Origin: Spartobacteria bacterium LR76
GTDB taxonomy: Bacteria > Verrucomicrobiota > Verrucomicrobiia > Chthoniobacterales > Terrimicrobiaceae
Assembly: GCA_003054655.1 (NCBI GenBank)
Contig: QAYZ01000016.1
Location: forward strand, 868,001-932,000
Length of the DNA stretch: 64,000 nucleotides
Direction: 5' to 3'
Below the pieces are notes generated by a model, which worked only from the letters and a program-made list of their open reading frames with translations, made no database searches and was not told where the DNA came from. The position numbers were made by a program, and so were the translations under genes. Every line of letters starts with the position of its first letter. Position 1 is the first letter of the stretch. Below are positions 8,640 through 18,101 of this stretch, one piece after another.

Positions 8640-8643
8640 GGAA

Positions 8644-9825
8644 TCAGGCGGCGGCTTCGCTCACGCGAAGCTCCTCGCAGAACTCGCCGATACGCTCGAT
8701 GGCGATCTTGATCTGATCGAGGGCCGTGGCGTAGCTGCATCGCACATGCCCCTCGCCGCTCGGTCCAAAGGCGCTGCCGGGTACGACGGCGACTTTCTTC
8801 TCCCGCAGCAACCGCAGTGAGAACTCCCGGCTGGAGAGTCCCATCGTGGAAATCTTTGGGAAGACATAGAAGGCCCCGCGCGGCCGGAAGCACTCCAGCC
8901 CGAGATCGTTGAACCCGCGCACGATGTAGTTGCGGCGCAGTTCGTACTCGCGGCGCATGGATACCATGCTCTGCTCGCCGCGCTCCAAGGCCTCGACCGC
9001 AGCCTCCTGCCCCATGATGGACGCGCAGAGGATGGAGTATTGGTGAATCTTCATCATCGCCTCGATCAACTCGACCGGGGCGCAGACAAAACCGATGCGC
9101 CAGCCGGTCATGGCATACGCTTTCGAGACGCCATGCAGGAGAACGGTGCGCTCCTTCATTCCCGGCACCGCCGCGATGGAGAAGTGTTGTTTCCCGTCGT
9201 AGGTCAGCTCGCTGTAGATTTCATCAGTCAATACGACGATGTCGTGCTTGATGCAGACGGCGGCGATCTCCTCGAGCTCCTCGGGCGGCATGGCTGCCCC
9301 GGTGGGATTCGTGGGGAAGTTCAGCATGAGCACGCGCGTCTTCGGCGTGATCGCTTTCTCGATCGCCTCGGCCTTGAGGACGAAATTGTCCTCGGCATAC
9401 GTCGGGATGGCCCGGGCCACGCCTCCGGCCAGCGTGATGCTCGGCGCGTAGGAAACGTAACACGGCTCGTGATAAAGCACCTCGTCGCCGGGATTGAGCA
9501 TGGCGCGCAGGGCAATATCGATCGCCTCGGAGACGCCGATCGAGACCAGCACCTCGCTCAACGGCTCATACCGGACGTGGAAGTGGTTATACACGTAGTC
9601 CGAGATGGTGCGGCGCAGGCGCGGCAGGCCCAGGTTGGACGTGTAGCCGGTGCGGCCCTTCTCCAAAGAGTAGATGGCAGCCTCACGGATGTGCCAGGGC
9701 GTGGCAAAATCCGGCTCGCCGATGCCGAGCGAAATCACGTCGCCCATCGTCTGGACGACCTCAAAGAAATCGCGAATCCCGGAACGCGGGATCTCGCGCA
9801 CAGTGTCAGCGATGCGAATGCTCAT
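8644..9825 (-). CDS. Class I/II PLP-dependent aminotransferase
   Basis: The 393-residue protein has the fold-type I marks: SLGIGEPDF near the start, NFPTNPTG (169-176), the DEIYSEL aspartate-tyrosine segment (201-207), and HGVSKAYAMTGWR with the PLP lysine at K235. It resembles aspartate/alanine/aromatic aminotransferases of the YugH/AlaA type. The amino donor is not predictable. Its ATG overlaps the stop of the Lrp-type regulator gene by four bases, so that regulator probably controls this operon in response to an amino acid. Confidence 0.9.
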   Translation of the reverse strand: MSIRIADTVREIPRSGIRDFFEVVQTMGDVISLGIGEPDFATPWHIREAAIYSLEKGRTGYTSNLGLPRLRRTISDYVYNHFHVRYEPLSEVLVSIGVSEAIDIALRAMLNPGDEVLYHEPCYVSYAPSITLAGGVARAIPTYAEDNFVLKAEAIEKAITPKTRVLMLNFPTNPTGAAMPPEELEEIAAVCIKHDIVVLTDEIYSELTYDGKQHFSIAAVPGMKERTVLLHGVSKAYAMTGWRIGFVCAPVELIEAMMKIHQYSILCASIMGQEAAVEALERGEQSMVSMRREYELRRNYIVRGFNDLGLECFRPRGAFYVFPKISTMGLSSREFSLRLLREKKVAVVPGSAFGPSGEGHVRCSYATALDQIKIAIERIGEFCEELRVSEAAA

Positions 9826-10301
9826 GGCGTGACCGCGAGGCGTTCCGGTGTGAGCTCGACCTGATGGAAGGCTCCGTTTTCCTTGTAGGTCTTGAGGCGG
9901 AAATGGGTGGCGGTCGACTGCACGGCCTCGACCGTGCTGAGCTTCTCGGCCACAAAGGCGGCGACGGCGCGCAGGTTGCGGGCCTCCAGGACGATGAGCA
10001 GGTCGTAACCGCCGCTCATGAGATAGCAGGTCTGCACCTCCTCAAACTTGGCGATGCGGGCTGCGATACGGTCAAAGCCGCCGTCCCGCTCAGGAGTGAT
10101 CTTGACCTCAATGACCGCCGTGACCGAATCCGTGTCCCACTTGTTGTGGTTCACGATGGCCTGGTAACCAAGGATGATGCCGTCCTTTTCCAAGCGGGCG
10201 ATCTCGGCCTGCACTTGTTCGACGGAGAGGTCGAGCATACGGGCGATGTCCTCACGTGGAGTGAGGGCGTTCTTTTGCAGGATATCGATCAATGCTTGCA
10301 T
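9822..10301 (-). CDS. Lrp/AsnC family transcriptional regulator
   Basis: The 159-residue protein has an N-terminal helix-turn-helix (LTPREDIARMLDLSVEQVQ, about 12-30) followed by a ligand-binding RAM-type alpha/beta domain with GYQAIVN and the GYDLLIVLEARN strand. It is the first gene of a two-gene operon with the aminotransferase, coupled by ATGA. Lrp-family proteins bind amino acids and commonly regulate themselves and their neighbours, so amino-acid-dependent control of the aminotransferase is likely. Confidence 0.9.
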   Translation of the reverse strand: MQALIDILQKNALTPREDIARMLDLSVEQVQAEIARLEKDGIILGYQAIVNHNKWDTDSVTAVIEVKITPERDGGFDRIAARIAKFEEVQTCYLMSGGYDLLIVLEARNLRAVAAFVAEKLSTVEAVQSTATHFRLKTYKENGAFHQVELTPERLAVTP

Positions 10302-10369
10302 GGAAAGGAGGCATCATTACGCCCCTAACGCTGCTTGGCAAGCGCACGACAAGAGGTTACGCTGTCACC

Positions 10370-10726
10370 ATGGCTAAGAAACCCACGAAAAAAGCCGCCT
10401 CCAAGTCCCCCAAGAAACCCGCAGCCGCCAAAGCTGCCCCGAAGACCAAGACGGCAAAGAAAACCACCAAGCCCGCCGCTACGAAGTCCTCCACCCGCCC
10501 GCTCGGCGCTCGTGAGCAGAAGCTCGCCTCCAGCGCATTGAAGCTCGTTGACGAGGCGGCCGCCCTTCTTCGCAAGGGCATCACCACCACGGCCGACGTG
10601 TCGGAAAAGAACCGCCTCGCCGCCAAAAAGCGCGCCCACGGCCTGCTGAACAAGGCGACCTCCTCGCTGAGCAGCATCCTGGAAGGCGGCTCCGACGCCC
10701 TGCACAAGGTCATCGGCAAGATCTAA
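10370..10726 (+). CDS. Histone H1-like Lys/Ala/Pro-rich DNA-binding protein
   Basis: ATG 10370 begins MAKKPTKKAA; an open frame further upstream lacks this composition. The 118-residue protein has a basic low-complexity tail (about 1-48) built from KKPAAAK and TKTAKK-like units, as in eukaryotic H1 C-termini and bacterial HctA/HC1-like proteins. A helical 70-residue domain rich in Leu and Ala follows. Proteins of this kind bind DNA without sequence specificity and compact it, which is the inferred role. A strong terminator follows the stop codon. Confidence 0.75.
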   Translation: MAKKPTKKAASKSPKKPAAAKAAPKTKTAKKTTKPAATKSSTRPLGAREQKLASSALKLVDEAAALLRKGITTTADVSEKNRLAAKKRAHGLLNKATSSLSSILEGGSDALHKVIGKI

Positions 10727-10748
10727 CCCACACTCTTCAATCTCTCAG

Positions 10749-10779
10749 GCGCCGGTGGTTTTCACCGGCGCTTTTTTTT
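10749..10779 (+). terminator. Intrinsic terminator of the H1-like gene
   Basis: A 9-bp perfect GC-rich stem (10749-10757 with 10763-10771, GTTTT loop) is followed by eight T residues (10772-10779). It lies 23 bases after the stop codon of the H1-like gene and just before the end of the convergent UbiB-like gene. Confidence 0.92.
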
Positions 10780-10787
10780 GCCCTCGG

Positions 10788-12494
10788 CTAAAGCCCGCCG
10801 TGCTTCCAGATCGAAAGCACCATGCGCAGGCACATGAAGAATCCCCAGAGCAGCCCGACGATACCGATCACGGGCACATCTGCGATTTTTGGGGGGATGC
10901 CGGAGTGAATGAGAATGCTGGAGCAGATCAGGACGGAAGCCGCCAGGATGGCATTGGTCAGCCGGTTGGCAATGGAGTCCAGCGTCTTGCGCAGCGGTTC
11001 GAACCCCTCTGGATCGATCTTGTGCTGAAGCGGGATGTTGATTTTCCCGTGTTTGATCTGCTGGTACAGGTTGCGAAAATCGCTGGGAAAGACGTCCAGG
11101 AAATCAAGCCCTTCGCTGGCCCACCGTTGCAATAATATGATCAGCCTGTGCGGGTGGTACTTCCCCTGCATGAGCTTGATCGCATAGGGTTCCCCCTGCT
11201 TGATGAAGTTGAGCTCGGGATCCAGCGTGCGCCCCACGGCCTCGACCTGCGTGAGCGCCTTGATACCCAGATAAAAGCTGCCCTTCATCCGGAGATGATT
11301 ATTGCGCAGCATCTCCAGGAGCTTGTTCAGGACAACCTCCAGGCGGATCTCGCGTAGGGGACGATTGAGATGCGTCCCGCTGAACTCCTCCACGTCGTTC
11401 AGCATCTTGCCGGTATTGGAAGCAAAGCCTTCCTCGCTCATGTCGACGATGGATCGCATGACCTGCTGGTGATTTTTCTCCGCCAGACCCGCGATCAACT
11501 GGGCAATGCTCGTCCGGAACGCCGGGGTAAACGATCCCATCATACCGTAGTCGAGCAGGCCAACCGCTCCATCCTTCATCACCAGCATGTTTCCGGGATG
11601 CGGGTCCCCGTGAAAGAAGCCAAATTCGAAGATCTGCTTGTAGATCAGCTCCGTGATATTGTGCGCGAGTTGCGCGGGATCGACACCGTTCTTCTGCAAC
11701 CCTTTCGAGTCATACACGTTCACTCCCGCCAGAAAGTCCATGGTGAGGACCTTGGTGCTCGTCAGGTCGCGGTAAATCTTCGGGACATGGATGGTCGGGT
11801 CATCCGCAAACTGCTTGGCGAAGCGCTCCGCGTTTGACGCCTCGTGGGAGAAATCCAGTTCCTTCACCAAGGTCGAGGCAAACTCCGCCACCACACCCAC
11901 CGGATTCAGCCCGGCAATCTCAGGCACGTGCTTTTCCACAAACCGCGCGATGTCATGCAGGATGGACAGGTCCAGCTCCACGACCTTCTGAATATCGGGA
12001 CGCTGGACCTTGATCGCCACCTTCGCGCCATTTTCCTTCAAGGTTCCGGCGTGAACCTGGGCGATGGAAGCGCTGCCGACAGGCTTGTCCTCAAAGGCGG
12101 AAAAGACATCATCGATGGAGATACTGAGCTCCGACTCGATGATGGCTCGCGCGGTGGACGAGGCAAAGGGCGGGACCTGTGACTGGAGCTTGGTCAGCTC
12201 GACAAAATACTCATCGTCGACCAGGTCGCGCCGTGAGCTGATGATCTGGCCAAACTTGATGAACGTCGGCCCCAGCTCCTCGAGAGCCATGCGCATCCGC
12301 ACCGGGAGCGGCTTGGAGAGCACGCCATCCTCGCGAAGGGTGATGGTTGCATCCTCGATACCCAGGAAGCGCTGGAGAGCGACCAGCTTGAGCACATCAG
12401 CAAATCCGTATTTCCAGAGGATGCCGATAATCTCGCGATACCGCGGAAGATTGTTGGCAAACTCGACCGCGCTTTTGAGTTGATCCAGGATCAC
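10788..12494 (-). CDS. ABC1/AarF/UbiB family atypical protein kinase
   Basis: The 568-residue protein carries the family-specific KFGQ motif (80-83), the A-rich loop GSASIAQVH, the lysine strand VAIKVQRP, and the kinase-like HGDPHPGN and DYGMMG motifs. Two hydrophobic segments near the C-terminus (ASVLICSSILIHSG and the IGIVGLLWGFFM region) would anchor it in the membrane. UbiB-family ATPases support isoprenoid quinone synthesis; with ubiX in the same window a quinone-related role is reasonable but unproven. It is the last gene of a minus-strand block. Confidence 0.92.
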   Translation of the reverse strand: MILDQLKSAVEFANNLPRYREIIGILWKYGFADVLKLVALQRFLGIEDATITLREDGVLSKPLPVRMRMALEELGPTFIKFGQIISSRRDLVDDEYFVELTKLQSQVPPFASSTARAIIESELSISIDDVFSAFEDKPVGSASIAQVHAGTLKENGAKVAIKVQRPDIQKVVELDLSILHDIARFVEKHVPEIAGLNPVGVVAEFASTLVKELDFSHEASNAERFAKQFADDPTIHVPKIYRDLTSTKVLTMDFLAGVNVYDSKGLQKNGVDPAQLAHNITELIYKQIFEFGFFHGDPHPGNMLVMKDGAVGLLDYGMMGSFTPAFRTSIAQLIAGLAEKNHQQVMRSIVDMSEEGFASNTGKMLNDVEEFSGTHLNRPLREIRLEVVLNKLLEMLRNNHLRMKGSFYLGIKALTQVEAVGRTLDPELNFIKQGEPYAIKLMQGKYHPHRLIILLQRWASEGLDFLDVFPSDFRNLYQQIKHGKINIPLQHKIDPEGFEPLRKTLDSIANRLTNAILAASVLICSSILIHSGIPPKIADVPVIGIVGLLWGFFMCLRMVLSIWKHGGL

Positions 12495-12533
12495 ACCCTG
12501 CGAATAAACCGCCCGGGAAGTCTCGCCAAGCTC

Positions 12534-13703
12534 TTACTTGGGTTCGGAATCGCTCCCCTGCTCCAAAAACCGCACCCTGCGGTCGCCGCTCGGCAGGCGG
12601 ATCGTCACGGTGAGTCCCTGCCCCGGCGCGCTTTCGATGATCACCTCGCCGCCGTGGGCACGGACGATCCGGCGCACGATCAGCAAGCCGAGGCCGGACC
12701 CGCTTTGCTTCGTCGTGAAGTAGGGCTCAAAGACGCGGGTGATATTCTCCGGGGCAATCCCTCCACCGCTGTCGGCGAAGGAAATAAACTGGTGCGTCTC
12801 ATCCGCCCCGGAGCGGATGCGCAGGATGCCGCCCGTCTTCATCGCCTGAAAAGCGTTGCGGATGATGTTGTAAAACGCCTGCTTGATCTGGTCGCGATCC
12901 ACGCCGAGCGTCGGCAGCGAGCGGTCGAGGTCCACCTCCACCAAAATATCCCGATCCCGAATCTCCGCCTGCAAAAAGGAGACGGACTCCTCGACGATTG
13001 CGTTGAGACTCTCGGGTCTCAATGTAAGCGGCTGCGGACGGATGGCGCGGAGGAACTGCGTGATAATGTGATCGAGGCGCTTCACCTCCTGGCGGGTGAC
13101 GTTGATCGATTCCTCAAACTCACCGCGAGACCGTGACGGCAGCTTGCGCACGCGCCGCTCCATGAGTTGCAGATGGATGTCGAGGGAGTTCAGCGGATTG
13201 CCGATTTCGTGGGCCACTCCAGCCGCGAGCAGCGTCAGCGCTGAGAAACGCTCGCTCTCGATGGTTTCCTGCGTCTCGCGCCGATACTGCGTAATGTCAC
13301 GCAAGATGATCGCGTGCCCGACCACCTCATCGTGATTATCCTCGCTCATGAGCGGGACGGTGTAAAAATTGAGATGCCGGTTCTCGGGATAAAAGACCTC
13401 CAGATCGCGGCTGATGACGCCTCCGCCGGCAGAAAGCTGCTCGAAGTCGAGCCCTCGCACAGCGTGCCCCAGCAGTTCGCCGAGACTGGCTTCGACGCTG
13501 ATGCCGAAGAAACCCGCCGCCGCACGATTAAGGTAAATGATGCGTCCCGAGGGATCGGTCACGATCACGCCCTCCAGGATGGCATTGAAGATCGTCTCAA
13601 GAAACCCCTTCTCGCGCGCGATTTCGACGAGGTAGTTCTGGACATCGCCCGGCTGGACAAGGCGGATGCGCTCGATGAGTTTCTCCAGGAAGCCGCGCTT
13701 CAT
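12534..13703 (-). CDS. PAS-domain sensor histidine kinase (NtrB-like)
   Basis: ATG at 13703 (MKRGFLEKLI) overlaps the stop of the aldehyde dehydrogenase gene (ATGA); longer upstream frames read as shadow. The 389-residue protein has a PAS domain (about 35-140: ILEGVIVTDPSGRIIYLN), an H-box AHEIGNPLNSL with His165, and a HATPase domain with N-box AFYNIIRNA, DSGGGIAP and GSGLGLLIVRR. There is no membrane segment, so it is cytoplasmic. No response regulator is adjacent. Coupling to metabolic genes is unusual for a sensor kinase. Confidence 0.9.
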   Translation of the reverse strand: MKRGFLEKLIERIRLVQPGDVQNYLVEIAREKGFLETIFNAILEGVIVTDPSGRIIYLNRAAAGFFGISVEASLGELLGHAVRGLDFEQLSAGGGVISRDLEVFYPENRHLNFYTVPLMSEDNHDEVVGHAIILRDITQYRRETQETIESERFSALTLLAAGVAHEIGNPLNSLDIHLQLMERRVRKLPSRSRGEFEESINVTRQEVKRLDHIITQFLRAIRPQPLTLRPESLNAIVEESVSFLQAEIRDRDILVEVDLDRSLPTLGVDRDQIKQAFYNIIRNAFQAMKTGGILRIRSGADETHQFISFADSGGGIAPENITRVFEPYFTTKQSGSGLGLLIVRRIVRAHGGEVIIESAPGQGLTVTIRLPSGDRRVRFLEQGSDSEPK

Positions 13704-15073
13704 TTCGCCGCCCTCCACTGCACCGCCTGCTCGTCGACGGCAAAGCGCACGAAGCCCCTGCCACCCGGCTTTCCATTGCCAGAGGCACCGAAGCCGCCGA
13801 AAGGAAGAGTTGATGGCGAAAAGGTCGTGGGCAGGTTCCAATACAGATTCCCCACCTCCAGCCGGTCGCCGATCGCGCGGAAGCTCTCTCCGTCGGCGGT
13901 AAAGATCGAGGCAGTGAGGCCGAAAGGCACGCTGTCATGGAGTGCTACCACCTCCTCGTCACTGCCAAAAGCTTGAAGCGACACAATGGGGCAAAACATT
14001 TCCTGATCCGAAACCCCGGAGGCAAATTTCGCGACAGCGGGGCGGACGTAGTAGCCCGTGCGGTCGTCAACCTGAGGCAAGACCTCTCCCGGCACGATCC
14101 ACTCGGCAGGCTCCGCCAGGAGCCCGGCGTACCGCTGCGCGGAGCGCTCGGTCGCCAACGGCCCGAGCATGGTGGTCTCATCCAGCGGGTTGCCGGGCTG
14201 GTATCGCTGAAGCGATGTTTTCAAAAGCTCGCAAAATTCCTTCTCCACCTCACGAGCCACCAGCACGCGGCTGGTCGCGTTGCACCGCTGCCCGGTGGTC
14301 AGGCACATCGCATCGGCAGTGCATTCAGCGGCGAGAGATAGGTCGGCATCGGGCAGGATGATCACGGCGTTCTTACCCCCAAGTTCCAATGCGACAGACT
14401 TGGAATAATCCTCGGCCAGATCCCGCGCGAGGGCCTTTCCGACAGGCACGGAGCCGGTGAAGCAAACCGAGCGCACCGCCGGATGCAGACATACCGCCTG
14501 CCCGATAGCGCCCCAGCCCTGCACCAGTTCAAAAACACCGGGCGGCAATGCGCTTTGCATCGCCTCGGCGTAGGCCGCCACGGTCGTCGCGACCAGCGGA
14601 GAGGGTTTGAAGAGCACTGTATTCCCTGCCACCAGATACGCCATCGCGGCACCGTGGCCGAGATGGATGGGAAAGTTAAACGGCGAAATCACAGCCGCCG
14701 GGCCGCGAGCGCGGTGCCGTACGGCCGCCGGGTGAGGGCCCTTTTCCACCGCCTCTTCCCCAATGTATCGGCGGGCGTCCTCAAAGGTGAGGTCAAACTT
14801 GGCAATGACTGCTCCCAGCTCCAGCCGGGCTTCCCGCAGCGGCTTGCCCATCTCCGTCGCGATCAGCACGGCAAGCTCCTCCTGCCGCGCCTTCACCGCC
14901 TCCTGCGCTCCCTTGAGTGCCGTGATCCGGTCGTCCAGACTTGCGCGCATCCATTCCGGGAAGGCTTTAACGGAACGGGAGACGGATGCCTCCACGTTGC
15001 CAGCATGCGCCTCGGGCAGGGAGACGGTCAGGTCTCCCGGGGATCGATTTGTCCAGACTACCGGTTCGTTCAT
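13700..15073 (-). CDS. Aldehyde dehydrogenase (AstD-like)
   Basis: The 457-residue protein has the ALDH catalytic cysteine in GQRCNATSR (C264), the general-base glutamate in ALELGGKN (E230), FTGSVPVGK, and PFGGFGASGN near the end. Features such as EMGKPLREA, SPFNFPIHL and the C-terminal ASGNGKPGG resemble succinylglutamate semialdehyde dehydrogenase (AstD), but no other ast gene is present, so the substrate stays open. It oxidises an aldehyde to an acid with NAD(P). It is coupled at both ends, to pepF upstream and the histidine kinase downstream. Confidence 0.85.
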   Translation of the reverse strand: MNEPVVWTNRSPGDLTVSLPEAHAGNVEASVSRSVKAFPEWMRASLDDRITALKGAQEAVKARQEELAVLIATEMGKPLREARLELGAVIAKFDLTFEDARRYIGEEAVEKGPHPAAVRHRARGPAAVISPFNFPIHLGHGAAMAYLVAGNTVLFKPSPLVATTVAAYAEAMQSALPPGVFELVQGWGAIGQAVCLHPAVRSVCFTGSVPVGKALARDLAEDYSKSVALELGGKNAVIILPDADLSLAAECTADAMCLTTGQRCNATSRVLVAREVEKEFCELLKTSLQRYQPGNPLDETTMLGPLATERSAQRYAGLLAEPAEWIVPGEVLPQVDDRTGYYVRPAVAKFASGVSDQEMFCPIVSLQAFGSDEEVVALHDSVPFGLTASIFTADGESFRAIGDRLEVGNLYWNLPTTFSPSTLPFGGFGASGNGKPGGRGFVRFAVDEQAVQWRAAK

Positions 15074-16902
15074 GCGTTGAGAAGGGTTTCGAGTTCGTTG
15101 ACGCGGCGTTCGAAGAGAGCCAGGGCGGCGTCGACCGGCGCAGGCGAGGCCATGTCGACCCCAGCCTCAGCGAGGGTCTCGATCGGGAACCGGCTGCCGC
15201 CGCTCCTGAGGAAGTTCAGATACTTCGAGGCGTCGCCCGTCGCGAGGACCTGCTCGGCCAGCGCCGCCGCCGCCGAGATGCCGGTGGCATATTTGTACAC
15301 GTAGAAGGCACCATAGAAGTGCGGGATGCGCAGACCTTCCAGGTTCAACTCCTCGTCGAGCGTAAAATCGGGACCGAAATACGCCTCCAGCAATCCGCGA
15401 TAGATTTTCTGGAAGGTGTCGAGAGTCAGCGCGTCGCCGCGTTCCTCGGTTTCGTGAATCGCTTTCTCAAATTCCGCAAACATCGTCTGCCGGTAGAGCG
15501 TACCACGAAGGTCGTCGATCTGGCGGTTGATGATGTAGGCGCGCATGCGCGGGTCGTCCGTGGTCTTCAGGAGATGCTCGGTGAGGAGGATTTCGTTGAA
15601 GGTCGACGCCACCTCCGCGAGGAAGATCGGGTAGTGGTAATTCTGATAGCTCTGCGCACGCTGGGAGTACCAGGTGTGCATCGAGTGGCCAGCCTCGTGG
15701 GCGAGCGTGTAGACATCGGAGAACACGTCGGCCTTGTAGTTCATCATGATGTACGGCGGGCTGGTGTAGGTGCCATAGCTGAAGGCTCCGCTGCGCTTTC
15801 CCTTGTTCTCGTAACGGTCGCACCAGCGGCCATCGCGTAGACCGTGGCCCAGCACCTCGCGATATTCGTCGCCGAGCGGCACGAGGGCGCTGAGCACCTT
15901 TTCCACCGCACCGTCCCACGGCACCTCGGTATGCACGTCGCCGACCATCGGCACGTAGGTGTCATAGTGATGAATTTCGTCGAGCCCCAGCACACGCTTG
16001 CGCAAAGCAAAGTACCGATAGAGCGGCTGAAGGTGATTGCGCACCGAGCCGATGAGATTGTCGTACACGCTCACCGGCACATCGTCATAGAAGAGCGCGC
16101 TTTCGAGCGCCGATGGGTAGTTGCGTGCCCGGGCGTAAAAGACATCCGCCCGCACGGAATTCGCCAGCGAGGATGCCACCGTATACTGGTGGTCGCGAAA
16201 CTCGGCGTAGAACTTGTGAAACGCCTCCTTGCGCACCGCCGGATCCCGATCCTGGAGGAACGAGGAAAACGAGCTTTGCGTGAGCTCGCGCTCCTGTCCC
16301 CGGCTGTCGCGGAGCGAACCAAACTTCATGTCGACGTTGGTCAACTGCGAGAACGTGTCGCGATGTCCGCGCGTGGCAGCGGAACCGAGCGCGAGCAGGC
16401 GCTCCTCGGCGGCAGAGAGTGTATGGGCCTTCAGCCGACGGAGCTTGCGCAAAGGAATCGTCCACTCGGCCAGCACCGGATCAGCGAGATACGCGGCGTA
16501 TGCCTCATCGGAGAGCGCCTGAAGTTCCGGCTGGAAGAAGGAAAACGCCTCCCCCACCCGCACGAGCAGGCCATCGAGGCGGGCCTCACGGGAAAGCGCC
16601 TCGGCATGGGAGCTGTCCTCGGTGACTTTGAGCGCAGCATACTGGTTGAGCCGCTCGACGCGGAGATCGACCGTCTTTTCAAACTCAAGCGCCTCGCGGA
16701 GCTTCGCCGCCCCTTCGGCGAGCTTTCCGCGAAAATCCGCGGCTTTCGGGAACTCAGCCTGCAATACGGCAAAATCCTTCTCCCATTCCTCGTCACTCGT
16801 ATAGAGCGGGTTGAGATCCCATGTATCCTCGACTTTAACCTCCGAACGCAGGGGAGTGCGTTTTCCACCATCGCCTTCCGACAGAAACCGTGCTGACAAC
16901 AT
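15070..16902 (-). CDS. pepF: Oligoendopeptidase F (M3 family metallopeptidase)
   Basis: ATG at 16902 (MLSARFLSEGDGG) gives 610 residues, the usual PepF length; an alternative start at 16971 adds a low-similarity leader. The zinc motif HEAGHSMH lies near residue 400, with a downstream glutamate in FLAEVASTFNE. DTYVPMVGD and KGKRSGAFSYGTY are PepF-specific. The enzyme cleaves short peptides in the cytoplasm. Its stop overlaps the aldehyde dehydrogenase ATG, making it the first gene of a coupled pepF-ALDH-kinase set. Confidence 0.93.
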   Translation of the reverse strand: MLSARFLSEGDGGKRTPLRSEVKVEDTWDLNPLYTSDEEWEKDFAVLQAEFPKAADFRGKLAEGAAKLREALEFEKTVDLRVERLNQYAALKVTEDSSHAEALSREARLDGLLVRVGEAFSFFQPELQALSDEAYAAYLADPVLAEWTIPLRKLRRLKAHTLSAAEERLLALGSAATRGHRDTFSQLTNVDMKFGSLRDSRGQERELTQSSFSSFLQDRDPAVRKEAFHKFYAEFRDHQYTVASSLANSVRADVFYARARNYPSALESALFYDDVPVSVYDNLIGSVRNHLQPLYRYFALRKRVLGLDEIHHYDTYVPMVGDVHTEVPWDGAVEKVLSALVPLGDEYREVLGHGLRDGRWCDRYENKGKRSGAFSYGTYTSPPYIMMNYKADVFSDVYTLAHEAGHSMHTWYSQRAQSYQNYHYPIFLAEVASTFNEILLTEHLLKTTDDPRMRAYIINRQIDDLRGTLYRQTMFAEFEKAIHETEERGDALTLDTFQKIYRGLLEAYFGPDFTLDEELNLEGLRIPHFYGAFYVYKYATGISAAAALAEQVLATGDASKYLNFLRSGGSRFPIETLAEAGVDMASPAPVDAALALFERRVNELETLLNA

Positions 16903-17014
16903 GCCAGCATCATACCGAGCCTGCTCCAGCAAACAACTTGTTCCAGCGGCCTGATTTTCGTTTTCCCACATCGCGATAAAGATTACTCATCCCCCAAGCT
17001 CTCATGCCAAATCC

Positions 17015-17947
17015 ATGGAATCGCTGTCGCAACGCCTGAACCGCTCAATCGATCGTTTTTTGGGAAAACGAATCGGCGATGGCCTGCGGTTTGGAGGACG
17101 GACTGGGCTGAATACCATTCACCTCTATAGTGAGATCGATGGTGAGCAACGCGCCGCATCCTTTGCCTATTACGTCCTGTTTTCCATCTTCCCGCTCTGC
17201 GCGCTGATCCTCACGACTGGCTCGGCTTTATTCGGCACGGCTGATGTGGTGGAGACGATCAAGGGATTCCTTCCCATCAGCGCACAGGAGCAGAAGTTCA
17301 TCTGGGAAAACGTCCATCGGCTGGAGCAGGCCCGCGGCGGAGTCAGCGCCATCTCGCTGGCTATCCTGTTATGGAGTTCGTTGCGCTTCTTTCAGGCCCT
17401 GGTACGGGGCGTCAACCGGGCCTGGCATACGGTGGAAATCCCCTGGTGGCAGGTGCCTCTGAAAAACCTCCTGATGGTGCTCATCATCGGCAGCGCCCTC
17501 TTCGTCGGCCTGCTGATCCCGGCCGTCCTCCAGGCCGTCAGAAACATCCTGATCAGCGCCGAACAGTGGGTGCTCCACTATTATCCCCAGTTTAATCTCG
17601 GTCTGGCCTCCATGGCTCTGGATATGTCGCGGTACATTCTGGGAGGGCTGGTGCTCTTTTACTGCTTCAGCCTCCTCTATATGCTGGCACCGCGCCGGAG
17701 GGTGTACTTCCGCCAGGTCTGGCTGGCCGCAATCATCGTGACGCTGGCCCTGCAGGCGTGCCAGATTGCCTTCGTCAACTATCTCCCCCACCTCCTGAAC
17801 TACGGCATCTACGGCGCGGTCGGCGGTCTCATGCTGCTGCTTTTCTGGGTCTACATCTCCGGGATCGTCATCATCCTCGGCGGGTGTCTCTGCGTCGCTC
17901 TCGACCGGGAATGGAATGGCCGGGTGGAAGTTATTCCAGCCAGTTGA
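17015..17947 (+). CDS. YihY/BrkB-type membrane protein
   Basis: The 310-residue integral membrane protein has the family signature around ASFAYYVLFSIFPLCALI (near 50) and about six hydrophobic segments, ending with GAVGGLMLLLFWVYISGIVIILGG. YihY/BrkB proteins were once called ribonuclease BN in error; the molecular function is not known. It is transcribed away from pepF, with about 110 bases between the starts. Confidence 0.9.
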   Translation: MESLSQRLNRSIDRFLGKRIGDGLRFGGRTGLNTIHLYSEIDGEQRAASFAYYVLFSIFPLCALILTTGSALFGTADVVETIKGFLPISAQEQKFIWENVHRLEQARGGVSAISLAILLWSSLRFFQALVRGVNRAWHTVEIPWWQVPLKNLLMVLIIGSALFVGLLIPAVLQAVRNILISAEQWVLHYYPQFNLGLASMALDMSRYILGGLVLFYCFSLLYMLAPRRRVYFRQVWLAAIIVTLALQACQIAFVNYLPHLLNYGIYGAVGGLMLLLFWVYISGIVIILGGCLCVALDREWNGRVEVIPAS

Positions 17948-18101
17948 GCAGGTTGAAAGGTTGGCGCGACGACGACCGTACCAACTGAATCAGCAAAAAA
18001 CGGATTACGGGCAGCGTCTCTGACTGATAAATCCCGACTCCGGCATTCCAGGCAAGCCAGCGGAGGCTTCTTGACAGCTCCCCCATGATCGAGGCTCACG
18101 C

